A stretch of 64,000 nucleotides of DNA from contig NC_039488.1 in NCBI RefSeq assembly GCF_003590095.1, positions 7,688,001 to 7,752,000 of the forward strand, in the 5' to 3' direction. Shown one piece after another: positions 12,201-24,800 of the stretch; the first letter of the stretch is position 1; the number at the start of each line of letters is the position of its first letter. Origin of the DNA: Trichoplusia ni (lineage: Eukaryota > Arthropoda > Insecta > Lepidoptera > Noctuidae). The notes beneath the pieces are model-generated. The model was not told the DNA's origin. It ran no database searches and saw only the letters and a program-made list of their open reading frames with translations. Position numbers and translations under genes: made by a program.

Positions 12201-12486
12201 TTATGTTTTACTATGGTAATTAATGTTAATTTATGTTGTGTATCGCTTAAAGATTAAGATTAATGTTAAATAGTGGCCGGCAATAGTATTATTTTTTAGA
12301 CTTTTAGGGTTACCGTGGCCCCGGTACATGAAGGTCAAAGGAAGGAACATGGGTGGGTTTTAGTCAGTATAAGTCTGTCACTCTCTTCCGCTTAATCCAA
12401 AACGGAAGGTGGCATTTGATGTATTCCCATCGAAAAAAGGAGTCGCGGTACATTAAGTAACTAATCTATTATTCTTCTTGTTACAG

Positions 12487-12526
12487 ATAAAAGCAACAGG
12501 CACTATAGCATGCGAAACCATTAAAA
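12487..12526 (+). other. Gene A 5'UTR piece with upstream splice acceptor
   Basis: A pyrimidine-rich stretch ending in TTACAG at 12481-12486 precedes the start codon by 40 nt. The start sits in the good context AAAAATGG. This suggests that at least one noncoding exon lies further upstream; I could not locate it, and no promoter could be assigned. Confidence 0.5.
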
Positions 12527-12888
12527 ATGGCGCCACAAGAAAGAAATTCTTACGTTAACGAGGACGAATCACAAAACACGACAAACAATCTATCAAACAT
12601 CGATTTAAGCGGGGGTTTCGTGAACAAAGCTTACGAAAATGACAGCTCCGATGTTACCACCCCCAGCGCGAATCCTACCAATGCGGTAGAAAAGAAAGCT
12701 ACCGATTTCGACGATTTGCTGCCATACGTGGGAGAATTTGGGTTATACCAGAAGATTTTGTTTCTGTTAATGATACCGTTTGCGTTTTTCGTCGCATTCG
12801 TGTATTTCTCTCAAATCTTCATGACCCTGGTGCCTGAAGAGCACTGGTGCTGGGTTCCGGAGTTGGCGAATCTGACTGTTGAAGAGAG
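12527..12888 (+). CDS. Gene A coding exon 1 (residues 1-120, TM1)
   Basis: Starts MAPQERNSYV and ends NLTVEE plus two bases of an Arg codon, followed by GTAAGT. It encodes the Asn/Ser-rich cytosolic tail, the conserved DDLLPYVGEFG segment, TM1 (about residues 76-98) and the PEEHWC start of the extracellular loop. The NLT near the end is a possible N-glycosylation site. Confidence 0.93.
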
Positions 12889-15800
12889 GTAAGTCATTTT
12901 TATAACTTTTCTTGTATAGGTAAGGGCTATTTGAAGGCTGGCAGGAGCTGGATGCGAGCAACCGAAGATATATATCTCGATGGCGTGGGGAGAGGCCTAT
13001 GTCCAGCAGTGGACGAATATGGGCCGATGATGATGATAAAGGGCTTTTTTGTAAGGCTGGCGAATCGTTCCCCTCCAATTTATTTCGTGTCCCTTCGTCC
13101 AGCATACTCACCATGGAATCCTGATATTTCATGAATGTCAAAAAACTGTTCTGAAATAGTGCTAAATAGTGCCCAAAGGAAAAAAATAGTGCTCTTGTAC
13201 TTGCGAAGTTATAGCCATAGTTCGATGAGTATGCTGGACGAAGGTTTCGCCCAGCATATACTCACCCTCCGACCGGAGAATCTGTATACGTTTCAAACAT
13301 AATTCATACTTCAAAAAATAGTTCCCAAATAGTGCCAAACGGTGCCCAAAAAGAAAAAACAGTGCTCGAATAACTTCGGAGTTATAGGCTTCGTTCAGTG
13401 AGTATGCTGGGCGTAGGTTCTACGCCCAGCATACTCACCTCAGTGCGCGAATATCGAACGAGCTATAGGTACAATTTACGTCTCAAAAATTTATTATTTA
13501 TAAAATATACTAGCTGTTGCCCGCGACTTCGTCCCCGTGGGTAGAAGATATAAGTTATGATTTATACCTGCCCTGTTTTTTCACATTTTCCATTGTATCT
13601 TCGCTCCTATTAGTCGCAGCGTGATGGTTTATAGCCTAAAGCCTTCCTCGATGATTGGTCTAGTCAACACAAAAATAATTTTTCAATTTGGACCAGTAGT
13701 TCCAGAGATTAGCGCGTTCAAACAAACAAACAAACTCTTCAGCTTTATATATTAGTATATTATATTATATACATAAATGTTTGTATCTGATTAAGAATGA
13801 TGAGCAGATTACAGATAAGACTAGAAGTTATTAGAAAACTAAGATTGTTATGTGATTTGAAATCTATTTTTGATTTTGTTCCATAGGTAATCTAACGACT
13901 AATTTAACGATTGCATCCTCTTATACAATTTATAGAATATCTTTATTATTAACTTATATAAAAAAAAAATCACATTTATATTTGAATTTAAAAATGTGAT
14001 TGAGACGATATGGTGTTTGTAGTATTATGATTATTATTGTATCATTATAAGTAGCCATGTGTGAGGACCCACACTGAAAAGGATGGCCGAGCTGTAAGAA
14101 TCGATTATAAGCATCTATGTTCTTTGTACTAAATATCCTTAATATTGAGTGAATGTTGGATTGACATCGATAACATTCTTGACATTAGTGACGTTTTTGA
14201 CAAGCTGTCACTCCAACGATTCATTCAGTCGCGGATTCAGTTGTAACGGACATTATTCTTTTACCACGTGTTGAAGTGATCGGACGATTGTTAAACAAAA
14301 TAAATCCAATAAGTTCATGATAATCCTACGTTATTTCCTAGAACCTGAACTGACCCTTTCACTCTAAGGCTGCTTATAAAATCCCTTTTACTATAGTGGT
14401 TTAGATTAGAGTTTGTAACTTGTTTTGCTTTGTGATGTAGATGCCTAATTATAAATTCTTTACATGTTTTAGTTATAGCAGAATGTGCATCAAGCGTTTT
14501 CGGAGGGTCGTTTGCCTTCAGCTAGAAGAAACGCTGGAAGACCTAGATCGGAATGTGATGAAGAAGTTCTCAATGAAATAAACATTGATTCAACTACCTC
14601 AGTACGTGCCATAGAAGCAACTACGGGAATCCCAAAAAGTACAGCACATCGAATTTTAAAACGTCACCGATTGCACCCTTATCATTACAGACGTGTGCAA
14701 ACATTGCTACCTCGGGACTATCCACTGCGAATCGCATTTTGTCGTGTGATGCTTCAAAAGCACCGGGAAGACCCTCAGTTCCTGGGAAAAATATTATGGT
14801 CGGATGAATCAACCTGCAAGAAAGATGGTTATTTAAATCTTCACAACCTACACAGCTGGAGCAATGAGAATCCACATGTGATGAGACAAGAGAAATCCCA
14901 ATATCAATTTAAGGTTAATTTATGGACGGGAATATTAAATGGAAAAGTGATTGGGCCTTTTGAATTACAAGGAAACTTGGATGGGGACAGTTATTTGAAC
15001 TTTCTACAAAATAATTTGCCAGAATTACTAGAAGACGTCCCCTTAAGTGACCTTCAAAATATGTGGTTTCAAAATGATGGTTGCCCAGCTCATTACGCTA
15101 GTCCTGTGAGACAATACCTAGACCAAGAGTTCCCGGGGCGTTGGATCGGGCGACTTGGTCCTATCTTATGGCCACCCCGATCACCCGACCTAAACCCCCT
15201 GGACTTTTTTTATTGGGGTTGTCTCAAAGACAGGGTCTACGCGAAACCGATTGCGACATTAGATGAGCTTCGGCATGAAATAACTCAGACTGCGGCACAT
15301 ATCAATGCAAGAAGATATGCAAGAAAGATAAAAAGGTCCTTTTTAAGGCGATGTCGTGCCTGTATTAACGCCGGAGGAAAACAGTTTGAACATTTACTGT
15401 AATGTTAATTATTTAATAAATTAATTACAAAAATAGTTTCCATTGTTTGATTCATTTTTGGAACATTATAATATTTATTACTAACAACATGAACAATTAA
15501 TGAATTTGGGTATTGTTTACAAATGGTAGACATATTTTTTTTTTGTGGCCAGTTATTTTGGAGTATTATACCTTTTTAGAATCTTGATTAGTTGCGCCAA
15601 TTTTAAAAACAACTTGCCATAGTGGTGTCCATACTTTTTTTTTACAAGACCATGAGTCAAAGTACACTAAGAGTAAAAATATTTCATAATTTTAGGGAAA
15701 AAAATGATTTTGAACGTTTTTTGTGTAAAAACTGCGGGCAATTTGGTGTTTTTAAGAGTTGTGGTGTATAATAGCACTATTTAGGTATAAGATAAAAAAA

Positions 15801-18800
15801 AAATCTTAAGCATATTTGAGAAATTGTCATCGTGGTCGTTCAAAATATCATGATGGGTGTAAAATTTCAAAGGAATTCTAAATTTTCCTTGTAACTAAAA
15901 AAAAAACTAGCTTTATTTTTTTTATTATTTTTCCTTATGTACTCATGAGCAGGTCTACCTTTTGGCGCCGGCTTATCGTTGAATTTTGGGACACGTTGTA
16001 GATATAGATAATAATGCATTTAATCGAAAGTTTTTGACATGTGAGAAAATACCATAATTATTTCCAATAACATGAAGTCTACAATTAGAAAGTTTAATAT
16101 TTTTGTCCAAAAACATGTGTCGACGACTGTACCCCATTTTACGTTAGTATGTAGAAGTTTACATTAAAATTTAATGGTTTTCTAGGTCAAAAGTCAAGCA
16201 AAAATTGGACTGATATTGGGCACTATTTCAAGCACAATTTTTTGAGACGTAAATTGTACCTATAGCTCGTTCGATATCCGCGCACTGAGGTGAGTATGCT
16301 GGGCGTAGAACCTACGCCCAGCATACTCACTGAACGAAGCCTATAACTCCGAAGTTATTCGAGCACTGTTTTTTCTTTTTGGGCACCGTTTGGCACTATT
16401 TGGGAACTATTTTTTGAAGTATGAATTATGTTTGAAGCGTATACAGATTCTCCGGACGGAGGTGAGTATATGCTGGGCGAAACCTTCGTCCAGCATACTC
16501 ATCGAACTATGGCTATAACTTCGCAAGTACAAGAGCACTATTTTTTTCCTTTGGGCACTATTTAGCACTATTTCAGAACAGTTTTTTGACATTCATGAAA
16601 TATCAGGATTCCATGGTGAGTATGCTGGACGAAGGGACACTTTATTTCTCCTCCAACCGATTTAATAATAATAATAATAATAATAAAATGAAGTACTATA
16701 ATTAATACCTATGTAAAAGTCACTCAAAAAAAACTTCACATTTCTAATTTCGTGCTCAAATTCAGATTACTCTTTTTACATTAAACTTAACTAATATTTA
16801 CATTTTTAAAACTATATCAATTTAAAAAGAAAAATATTCATTATTTACAAAGCGTCAAAGAAGACATCCTCATCCCTGCCAAAGTCGGGAAACGTGCCCA
16901 GAAGGCTGGCTGCATTGCCACGTTGTATGGCAATGCGAATTTTATCAAAATTGATTCAGTGGTTTAAGGATTTTAACATCAGATCTACATCACATAAAAC
17001 TCGTTACATTAGTACATAAATACCTACATGTCTTAGTTGAGAAATACTTTAAGTAATCTAATCCAACCTGGTTTTACTTGAAACGGTATTAAAAGAAGGT
17101 CAATATTATACTCTAACCGTCATTGGACGATCAATTACGTAGCTTGGCGTCTAGTGGACATTTTTTCTTACACATTTATATATATAGATTTAATGTGTAC
17201 AAATTTATAAGCAGTCATTGATAACCAGTCTAACTCAGGGGTATCGTGTTGCCCAGGTAACTGGGTTGAGGAGGTCAGATAGGCAGTCGCTCCTTGTGAA
17301 ACACTGGTACTTAGCTGAATCCGGTTAGACTGGAAGCCGACCCCAACATAGTTGGGAAAAGGCTATGATGATATTCTAATGAGACACAAAATTGTGTATT
17401 TTAGCTTATATGTTACATATACATAATTATATTAATCACATTATATAAAACATAGGAAGCAGGGTAAATAAAAAAATAGCCTTGGTGACCACGCGCGCAT
17501 TTAATTTAACAAAAAAATTGTTAAAACGCGTTGAATAATTACTATAATATATGATAATTACAAACAATGTTTTTTGGTACTTAAAAATATTAATTATCAT
17601 TATGAATAAGTATATAATTTATAGTGCGTAGAATAAAGATTATTTTTTTACTTGACTGTGACAAAAATGTTTTGTGAAGTGGGGTTCCGTACACTGAGGG
17701 TGAAATTTTACTATAAAACTAAGACCCTGTTATCTCTTTGTCTGTTACAAAGCTGTATCTCATGAACCTATTGAGTTAAACAGTTGCAATTTTCACAGAA
17801 GGTATATAACAGTTTCTGCTGATAAAAATATATTCAAAAACACTACCTACCATAGAATAAACTTTTTGTCGTTTTAATAGTTTTTTTTATAATAAACGAT
17901 TCCTGCATTAAACTTTCAATCCTTGTATGGAAGGTTTCACAAACATACAAATCACATGCACAAAACACCCAGACTCAGGACAAGCATTCATGGATCACGC
18001 AAATGCTTGTCCTACGCGGGGATCGAAACCGCCGACACGTCGACAATTTTTTCAGTTTTTTTTTTACTTTAATTTTATATAATCACGTGTTAATTTAAAT
18101 TTGGATTAATTTTAAGATAATGTAATCAGTACATTTTAGCCCGGATATCCGCAATTATAACAATGAAAAAAAAACGTTTTTTTTTATCCATATTATTTAT
18201 TAGTTCGCCCTTCGGACGTTTTTGCAATTCTTATAAAGGTTTTTTTTATTGTGAAGTTAATGTACGTTCTTTTAACTTTATTTGGTCTTGTGTGATAAAT
18301 TAATTAAATAATGTTTAAAAAAAAAAATGTTTTGTATTCTTAACCGACTTATAACAAGATGATAAGTTTGCTTATTTTTTGGGTTCAGTACTGAAATGGT
18401 AAAAACGAACACTATTACTTAGGCTTCGCTTCTGTTTGTCCGTTTATTACCAAGTTGTATCTCATAAACCATGATAGCTACACTATTATGTTACCGCTAT
18501 TATGGATGTATGGTTGTTTGTTACTTTTCACGCAAAAACCACTGAATGGGTCTAGACGAAACTTGATACACAGATAGTTTATAACCAGGCTTAACACATA
18601 TCATTTTATCCCCATTTTAAGTTCCCGTTTTCCCGTCTCTAACTATACAGGGTGTAAGGAACACCGTACCACCAAAGTCGCATAATGACTTTAAAATAAC
18701 GTGTTAATTAATATTAAAGAAGTCGCTACCGTCGGAGATTAATATTTATAGATTTAGTCATTTTTGAGCACGCAATGAATTGGTTACCGCGTGATCCTTA

Positions 18801-21800
18801 CGCTCAGCGTACGTACTTACACGAACTGTAATGTGGTAGGAGGGCGACACTCGGCAACACGATCGAAACATTCGAAACGCGCGCGCATTTTATAAAAATG
18901 TTGTGATGTAACGAAAAACAATCACAAAAAAAATACCAATCAATTTACACTATTCTGACTTCAATCTGTGTCTTGTGTATTATTAAATCAAACCTACTCT
19001 TACCTTAATCTCGCTCACTTCTAACCAGATAAGGTTCGAAATGTCCGCCATCTACGTGCACACAAATTTTGGCGCGGCGAAAAATCTGCTGCTGAACCCA
19101 GGGCAAAAAGTACCGCGTCCAGTAAATGTTCATCGCGAGACTTGCATTGCCACGTGCTTCGCCATAACACATTAGCATGTTGCCATTCTCCCGGGCGGTA
19201 AAATAACCTATCGAGCTACTAGGATCGTAATTTAAATAATACACACACAACACACGCACTTATATCACTTAACACAATAAAATTGTCTGCCTACACGATA
19301 ATTAGTCCGTGAATTACCCGATTGCACATGCACATTCGATTAGCGTAAGGAACAAACTGAGTAAAAATAGGTACTATTTTGAAAAAAGCCGAACTTTCGG
19401 TTTTACCTTTGAGTAGTGTTGGACCTAGGTACCTATGATTCTTTATCGATAAATTACATGAGGTCGAAGTGAATATCGTAAAATTATTCTTGACAATAAA
19501 GTACTTAACTTAAACCTTTAAAATTGATTAATCACAAAATGTACTTTTGTGTAAGAACATAATTGTTTTATGTGACTGGAATAATTATTCAGCAGTTCGT
19601 AGGAAAAAAAATGATAAAATTTTTTTGGCAGGAATTTCATTAGTAGATGATGGATATTAGTAACAAAACAGAGTTTAATTTTAGAAAAAATAAATTATTG
19701 TTTATAACAACATGTTTTAGAACTACAGAATTCTAAACAATAACAAACTGTTAATAATAAAAGGTTTTAATAAATTTCGTAGTACGATAAGTTGATAAAC
19801 GCTGAGAAGGTGTTTTTTTATTTTATAACATGGAACCCGTGTAACAAAAATCGATGTACTATTTTATCCAGTGTCACAGGTACGTCACTCGCCGATACCG
19901 CTGTAGGTGTTTGTCGACGCGCTGGCGGTGTCGACAAAGGCGGCTAGCGGTGCCTACAAAGCGCGCGGCTTTTTTTAAAGGAATAGTAGGCAGGATTACG
20001 AATAATGAGTGCGAGTGCGCGCGCAATAGTTGCGCTATCTCTTACGGTTGACGCTCATGTATTGGTTCGGTTTTGACGTCACTTTCGGTTAGATTTGCGA
20101 GAGAGCGATGACCGACGAGTACCTTTACGAATCAGCTGATCGGGAGCAGTTTTTAGTGTTTCATTTACATTGCCTTTTTTCGTGAAAACGGCTTAATAAT
20201 TACTTTCGTTATGAAAATATTATTGAAATACGTAGGAAAAATGATTTTATGACACATAAAATTAAAAAAACGCGAAAAAAAACTGCAATTTTCATGAAAA
20301 GACCGATGAAAAATTCCAACGCAGTGGGGTCTGGAATCATGTCTAGAACTCAGGTCCCACGGAAAAGTCACGGTGTTCCTTACACCCTGTATACAAAATA
20401 TAAATAAATAACACCTAAAAACATATAAAAAAAAAACGTGCTTATCACACAAACATTTGTCCTGGGTTAGAATCGAACTCACGACCTCATTTATAGCAGT
20501 CAAGGCCACAAACCACTAGACCAGCAGGCCGATCAATTGTAAAGACTTAACGACTGTCAACGTTTTATTCCGTACGATTGTTATACATGATTTAAGAATG
20601 CGGATATATGAACAAGTCCACAAGACAACTATTCACTTATTGTATTTTTAGGGAGCTTAGCCTTGGTCTGTAAAAGTTTTAAATGAAGGGAGATACTAAG
20701 ATCAGAGCTTTTAAGGCTTATGCTATCCGGGCCAGCAGAATAAGGCTTTTTAAAAAAAAAACTGTTTAGTTCGTCAGACATATTTCCAAAAAAAGTCAAT
20801 AACGATAAAAAACTATACGCATTTTTTGTTTTATTTTAATTTTTGCTTTAAATAAAAATTAATATTTAACGATCATGGATAGCATGGAAAATTTGTCTTA
20901 TCATCTTTTCCATTTAGCCTACCGTTTCCCAAGTATGTTATTGGTCGGCTTCCAGTCTAACCGGATTTAGCTAAGTACCAGTGTTTTACAAGGAGCGACT
21001 GCCTATCCGACCTCCTCAACACAGTTACCTGGGCAACACGACATCCCCTTTTAAACCCCTTGGATGTCTTTCTGTTTTTTTCAGACTTTCTAGCTTCTGA
21101 CTACCTTTCAATTTACTGCTACATTAGCAAAAAATATAAAAGTTCAATCTTTTTATAATAACAAATATTAATCGCGATTGACAAAATATGATCGAAACGT
21201 CATTATTTTGAATCGAAAAATTGCAAATTAAAAATCTTTGTATTTACAAGATAATTGTAAAGATGACTTAATTGACAGTTCTCACGCTAAGCCTCAATTT
21301 TAAGAATTCCGTCGCCAACTGTTAAGAACGGTACTCTATTACTAAGGGTGTCCTTCCGCCTGTCTCCAGCACCAATCTCATAAACCGTGATAGCTTAAGT
21401 TAAAAACTTGATCATGTCATTTCTGTTGCCGGTTATTAAAAAAAAACGACTTCGTCGACTGCACGAATAGCCCAGCGGTTAAGATCACCACGTTAAACCC
21501 ACAGAGTGCGACGTGTCGCATGTTTGATCCCCGCGTAGGACAAGCATTTGTGTGATCCACAAATGCTTGTTCTGAGTCTGGGTGCCTTTGTACATGTGAT
21601 TTGAATGTTTGTAAAAAGTCTTGTCTTGTGATGTGATTTAACAAAAAACTATATTAGTAAGGTCACAAATTCGATCGATTCCAAATTTTTACCCTGTATC
21701 TACGGAACACCCATGCCGCGACTCCGATTCGCACTTGACCAGTTTTACTTAATATTTAGGTGAATCATAAATCACTTTTTAATTCTAAAACACTATTTTA

Positions 21801-24800
21801 AACTGGTGACGTAATGATTCTATCAAAGTAACGTAACGACTTGACAATTAATGATGAAATTACCTCAATTGACACGAATCTCTTGTAATTCATTACAAAA
21901 TAACTGTTTTTATTCTATAATTGAACCACAATTGACAGTAATCAACTGGAATTGAATGAAAACTAGGGTTTTACTTTAAAAGAAGTTTTATTGTGGAAGA
22001 GATGCCACTCTACGCCTTGTCAATGCTCTGTCATGCTTACACAACTATAATTCATAGATAAAGAAAATAAATAATATAAGTAATAGATTAAAAAAATCTA
22101 AATCATCATAAAATTCAAATTTTGTCCAGCCCTTTTTAGTTGTAAATTTCAGCCTGCTAGCTTATCGGGAAATGCTTCAAAATTGAGTGGTAACAAACTA
22201 GAAAAGTGATTGCATGAAACATGGGAAAACAATTAGAAATCGAATTCCTGATATAAGCGCCTACCAACAATCAAACATACTCTTCAGCTTTGTAATGACT
22301 AATATATAAAATTCTCATGTCACGGTGTACGTAATTGAACTCCTCCGAAACAGATCGACCGATTCTCATGAATTTGTGTACTTATTTGGTAGGTCTGAGA
22401 ATCGGACAACATCTATTTTTCATATCTCTTAGAGTTTTTTTTCATTAGTTTGTAATGTTTTTTTGCACTATCGCAAAATACACTTTTGCTGGGAATAACT
22501 AGCTTTTGAAACTTGCCTCTTTTTGTCTCTTAATTGTATACCAGAAATTCTCTGAAAATATGAAACGGCAGAAAACGAGGCATTAAGAAATAACAGAAAA
22601 AGCATATATCTCTATATATAATGTTTTCTTAGAAAAAATCAAGATATTTAAGCCAATTAGTGCGAACATGATCTTGTAGCAGATTCCTAGGATGCTGTTC
22701 TTGACAATAATTGGAGACACGAGGAAAAACCAGGTATTTTTTTATATTAATATAGATGTTCTATTGATTATTTATAGATAATAATTAAGATATCGTAGTT
22801 AGAAAAAGATAATATTGGCAAATTAAAATGGAAACTCGTGTATCCATTGTAAAATGGCTACGGAATAGCTTATATCTTATACTAGCTGTTGCCCGCGACT
22901 TCGTCCCCGTGGGTAGAAGATATAAGTTATGATTTATACCTGCCCTGTTTTTTTCACATTTTCCTTTGTATCTTCTCTCCTATTAGTCGCAGCGTGATGG
23001 TTTATAGCCTAAAGCCTTCCTAGATGAATGGTCTATTCAACACAAAAAGAATTTTTCAATTTGGACCAGTAGTTCCTGAGATTACCTCGTTCAAACAAAC
23101 AAACTCTTCAGCTTTATATATTAGTATAGAGTATAGATTTCTTCTTCTTATAGGTATATAAAAACGCTAAATATAATTGCTGTTCGTTAGTCTCGCTAAA
23201 TCTCGAGAACGGCTGAACCGATTTGGCTTATTTTAGTCTTGAAATATTCGTAGCACTCCAGGAAGGTTTAAAGGGTGAGAAAATATGGAAACATAGCAAA
23301 AAAAAATCCTCGGCTGTTAGGCGGTAGGTTGTTCGCCGGGAGCTAGTTTAAAAATAAAATTCTAGTACCTACCCTTTATATGAAGAAGTGTTCCCTGTTC
23401 TAGGGTTCCTTATGCAAGGGATGAAAACGGAACCGTATTACTAAGGCTTCGTTGTCCTCCCATCTGTCTGTTTGTCTTTACGAGAAATGACGTGACTGTA
23501 ACTTTTCAGATCAAAACATTTAAGGGATTCTTTGTATTTTTATAGTAACTATCGTAAGACTGATTCACTATTATTTTGCAACCCCGTCGCATCAGCTCAT
23601 GATTAAGTAAGGACTCCGGTTGGGTCCGAAACTAGTCGGGCTACCCCGATAAATAGATACAGACAGTCCTAGCTACCGCTTTAGGGTAAGTAACCTGAAA
23701 TGGTAGATTAGTGTGATAATTAAATAAATAAAATAAATAAACAAATACGCGTGATACACATAAGGATTCCTTGTAGTTAGCATCCGGGAAATTTAACTTG
23801 TCTACAGGTATTGAATGTACTAATTTTGAGGTCTAGTCTGAACCCCACTGAAGATTTCGTAAAAAGGATAAAGAAATACAAAGTTGCTAAACAAAAACAT
23901 CTATTATATTTCTTCTTGAAAACGTCTCCTGCTTTTTCGAATTTAATCCTTGTGTCGTGGATTTCACAAACATTTAAGTTATACTGACAGTTCGACAGCA
24001 GACAATCAGTATTAGGGTTTAGTTTTCAACCTTTGCGTAAAGAACCCTAAGTTACCCAACAATAGAGTAAACAAGATTGTTAATAATTGTCTTTAAATCC
24101 ATAACTATTAATTCTCTCACTCAATTATGGAGATAACTCCATATTTTAAAGTTAATAACTTCACGTGGTTATAACAACGTGATCTATGGCGCTTCTACTA
24201 AAAGAATATTCCATACAATAATTGTTTTAATTATACAATTGTTCAAGATTTTTTTTTATAAAACGTCTCCCGCGTTAATTAATTTAATCCTTGTATCGCG
24301 CGGGGTTTCACAAACATTCAAGTCACATGCACAAAGACACCCAGACTCAGAACAAGCATTCGTGGATCACACAAATGCTTGTGTGCTTGGATGTATGGAT
24401 GTTTGTTCCTCTTTCACGCAAAACCTCTGAACGGATTTAAACGAAACTTGGTATACAGATAGTTTGTAACCAGGATTATCAAACATATAAGATATTTTTC
24501 ATCCCGATTTAACATTTCCGTGGGACCATTTTCAATTTTTAGCGGGCAGAGCCGGAGGCAGCAGCTAGCTTAACAATAGCTTACTTACTTATATTTATCG
24601 GGATCGCCCGACTAGTTTCGGACCCAACCGGAGTCCTTAATCTTGAGCTGACGGCATGCGAGCGAAACAAACTGATAATAGGGATGATGACAATTTTTTT
24701 TGCAGTGTCCGTCTTGTAGTTTTTTGTATAATAATGGATACGTATTTTTTAATTTGTCCCGCAAACATAAATTGACCAAATTACAGTGAATGAAACTTAC

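Larger units (their letters stand above)
13087..16640. mobile_element. Long-inverted-repeat (foldback-like) element with 8-bp target duplication
   Basis: Begins GTGTCCCTTCGTCCAGC and ends with its inverse. Arms of about 400 bp (13087-13489 and 16240-16640) are near-identical inverted copies. TTTATTTC flanks both ends (13079-13086 and 16641-16648), a perfect 8-bp duplication. Inside lie a mariner-type transposase frame and a nested Helitron-like element. An 8-bp duplication fits hAT, P or Merlin type insertion, not mariner (TA). Superfamily not assigned. Confidence 0.85.

Noticed and set aside
19854..20051. Arg/Cys-rich 65-codon frame in the deleted mariner element.
   Set aside because: Caused by GC-rich noncoding DNA; opposite strand to the transposase remnant and no similarity.
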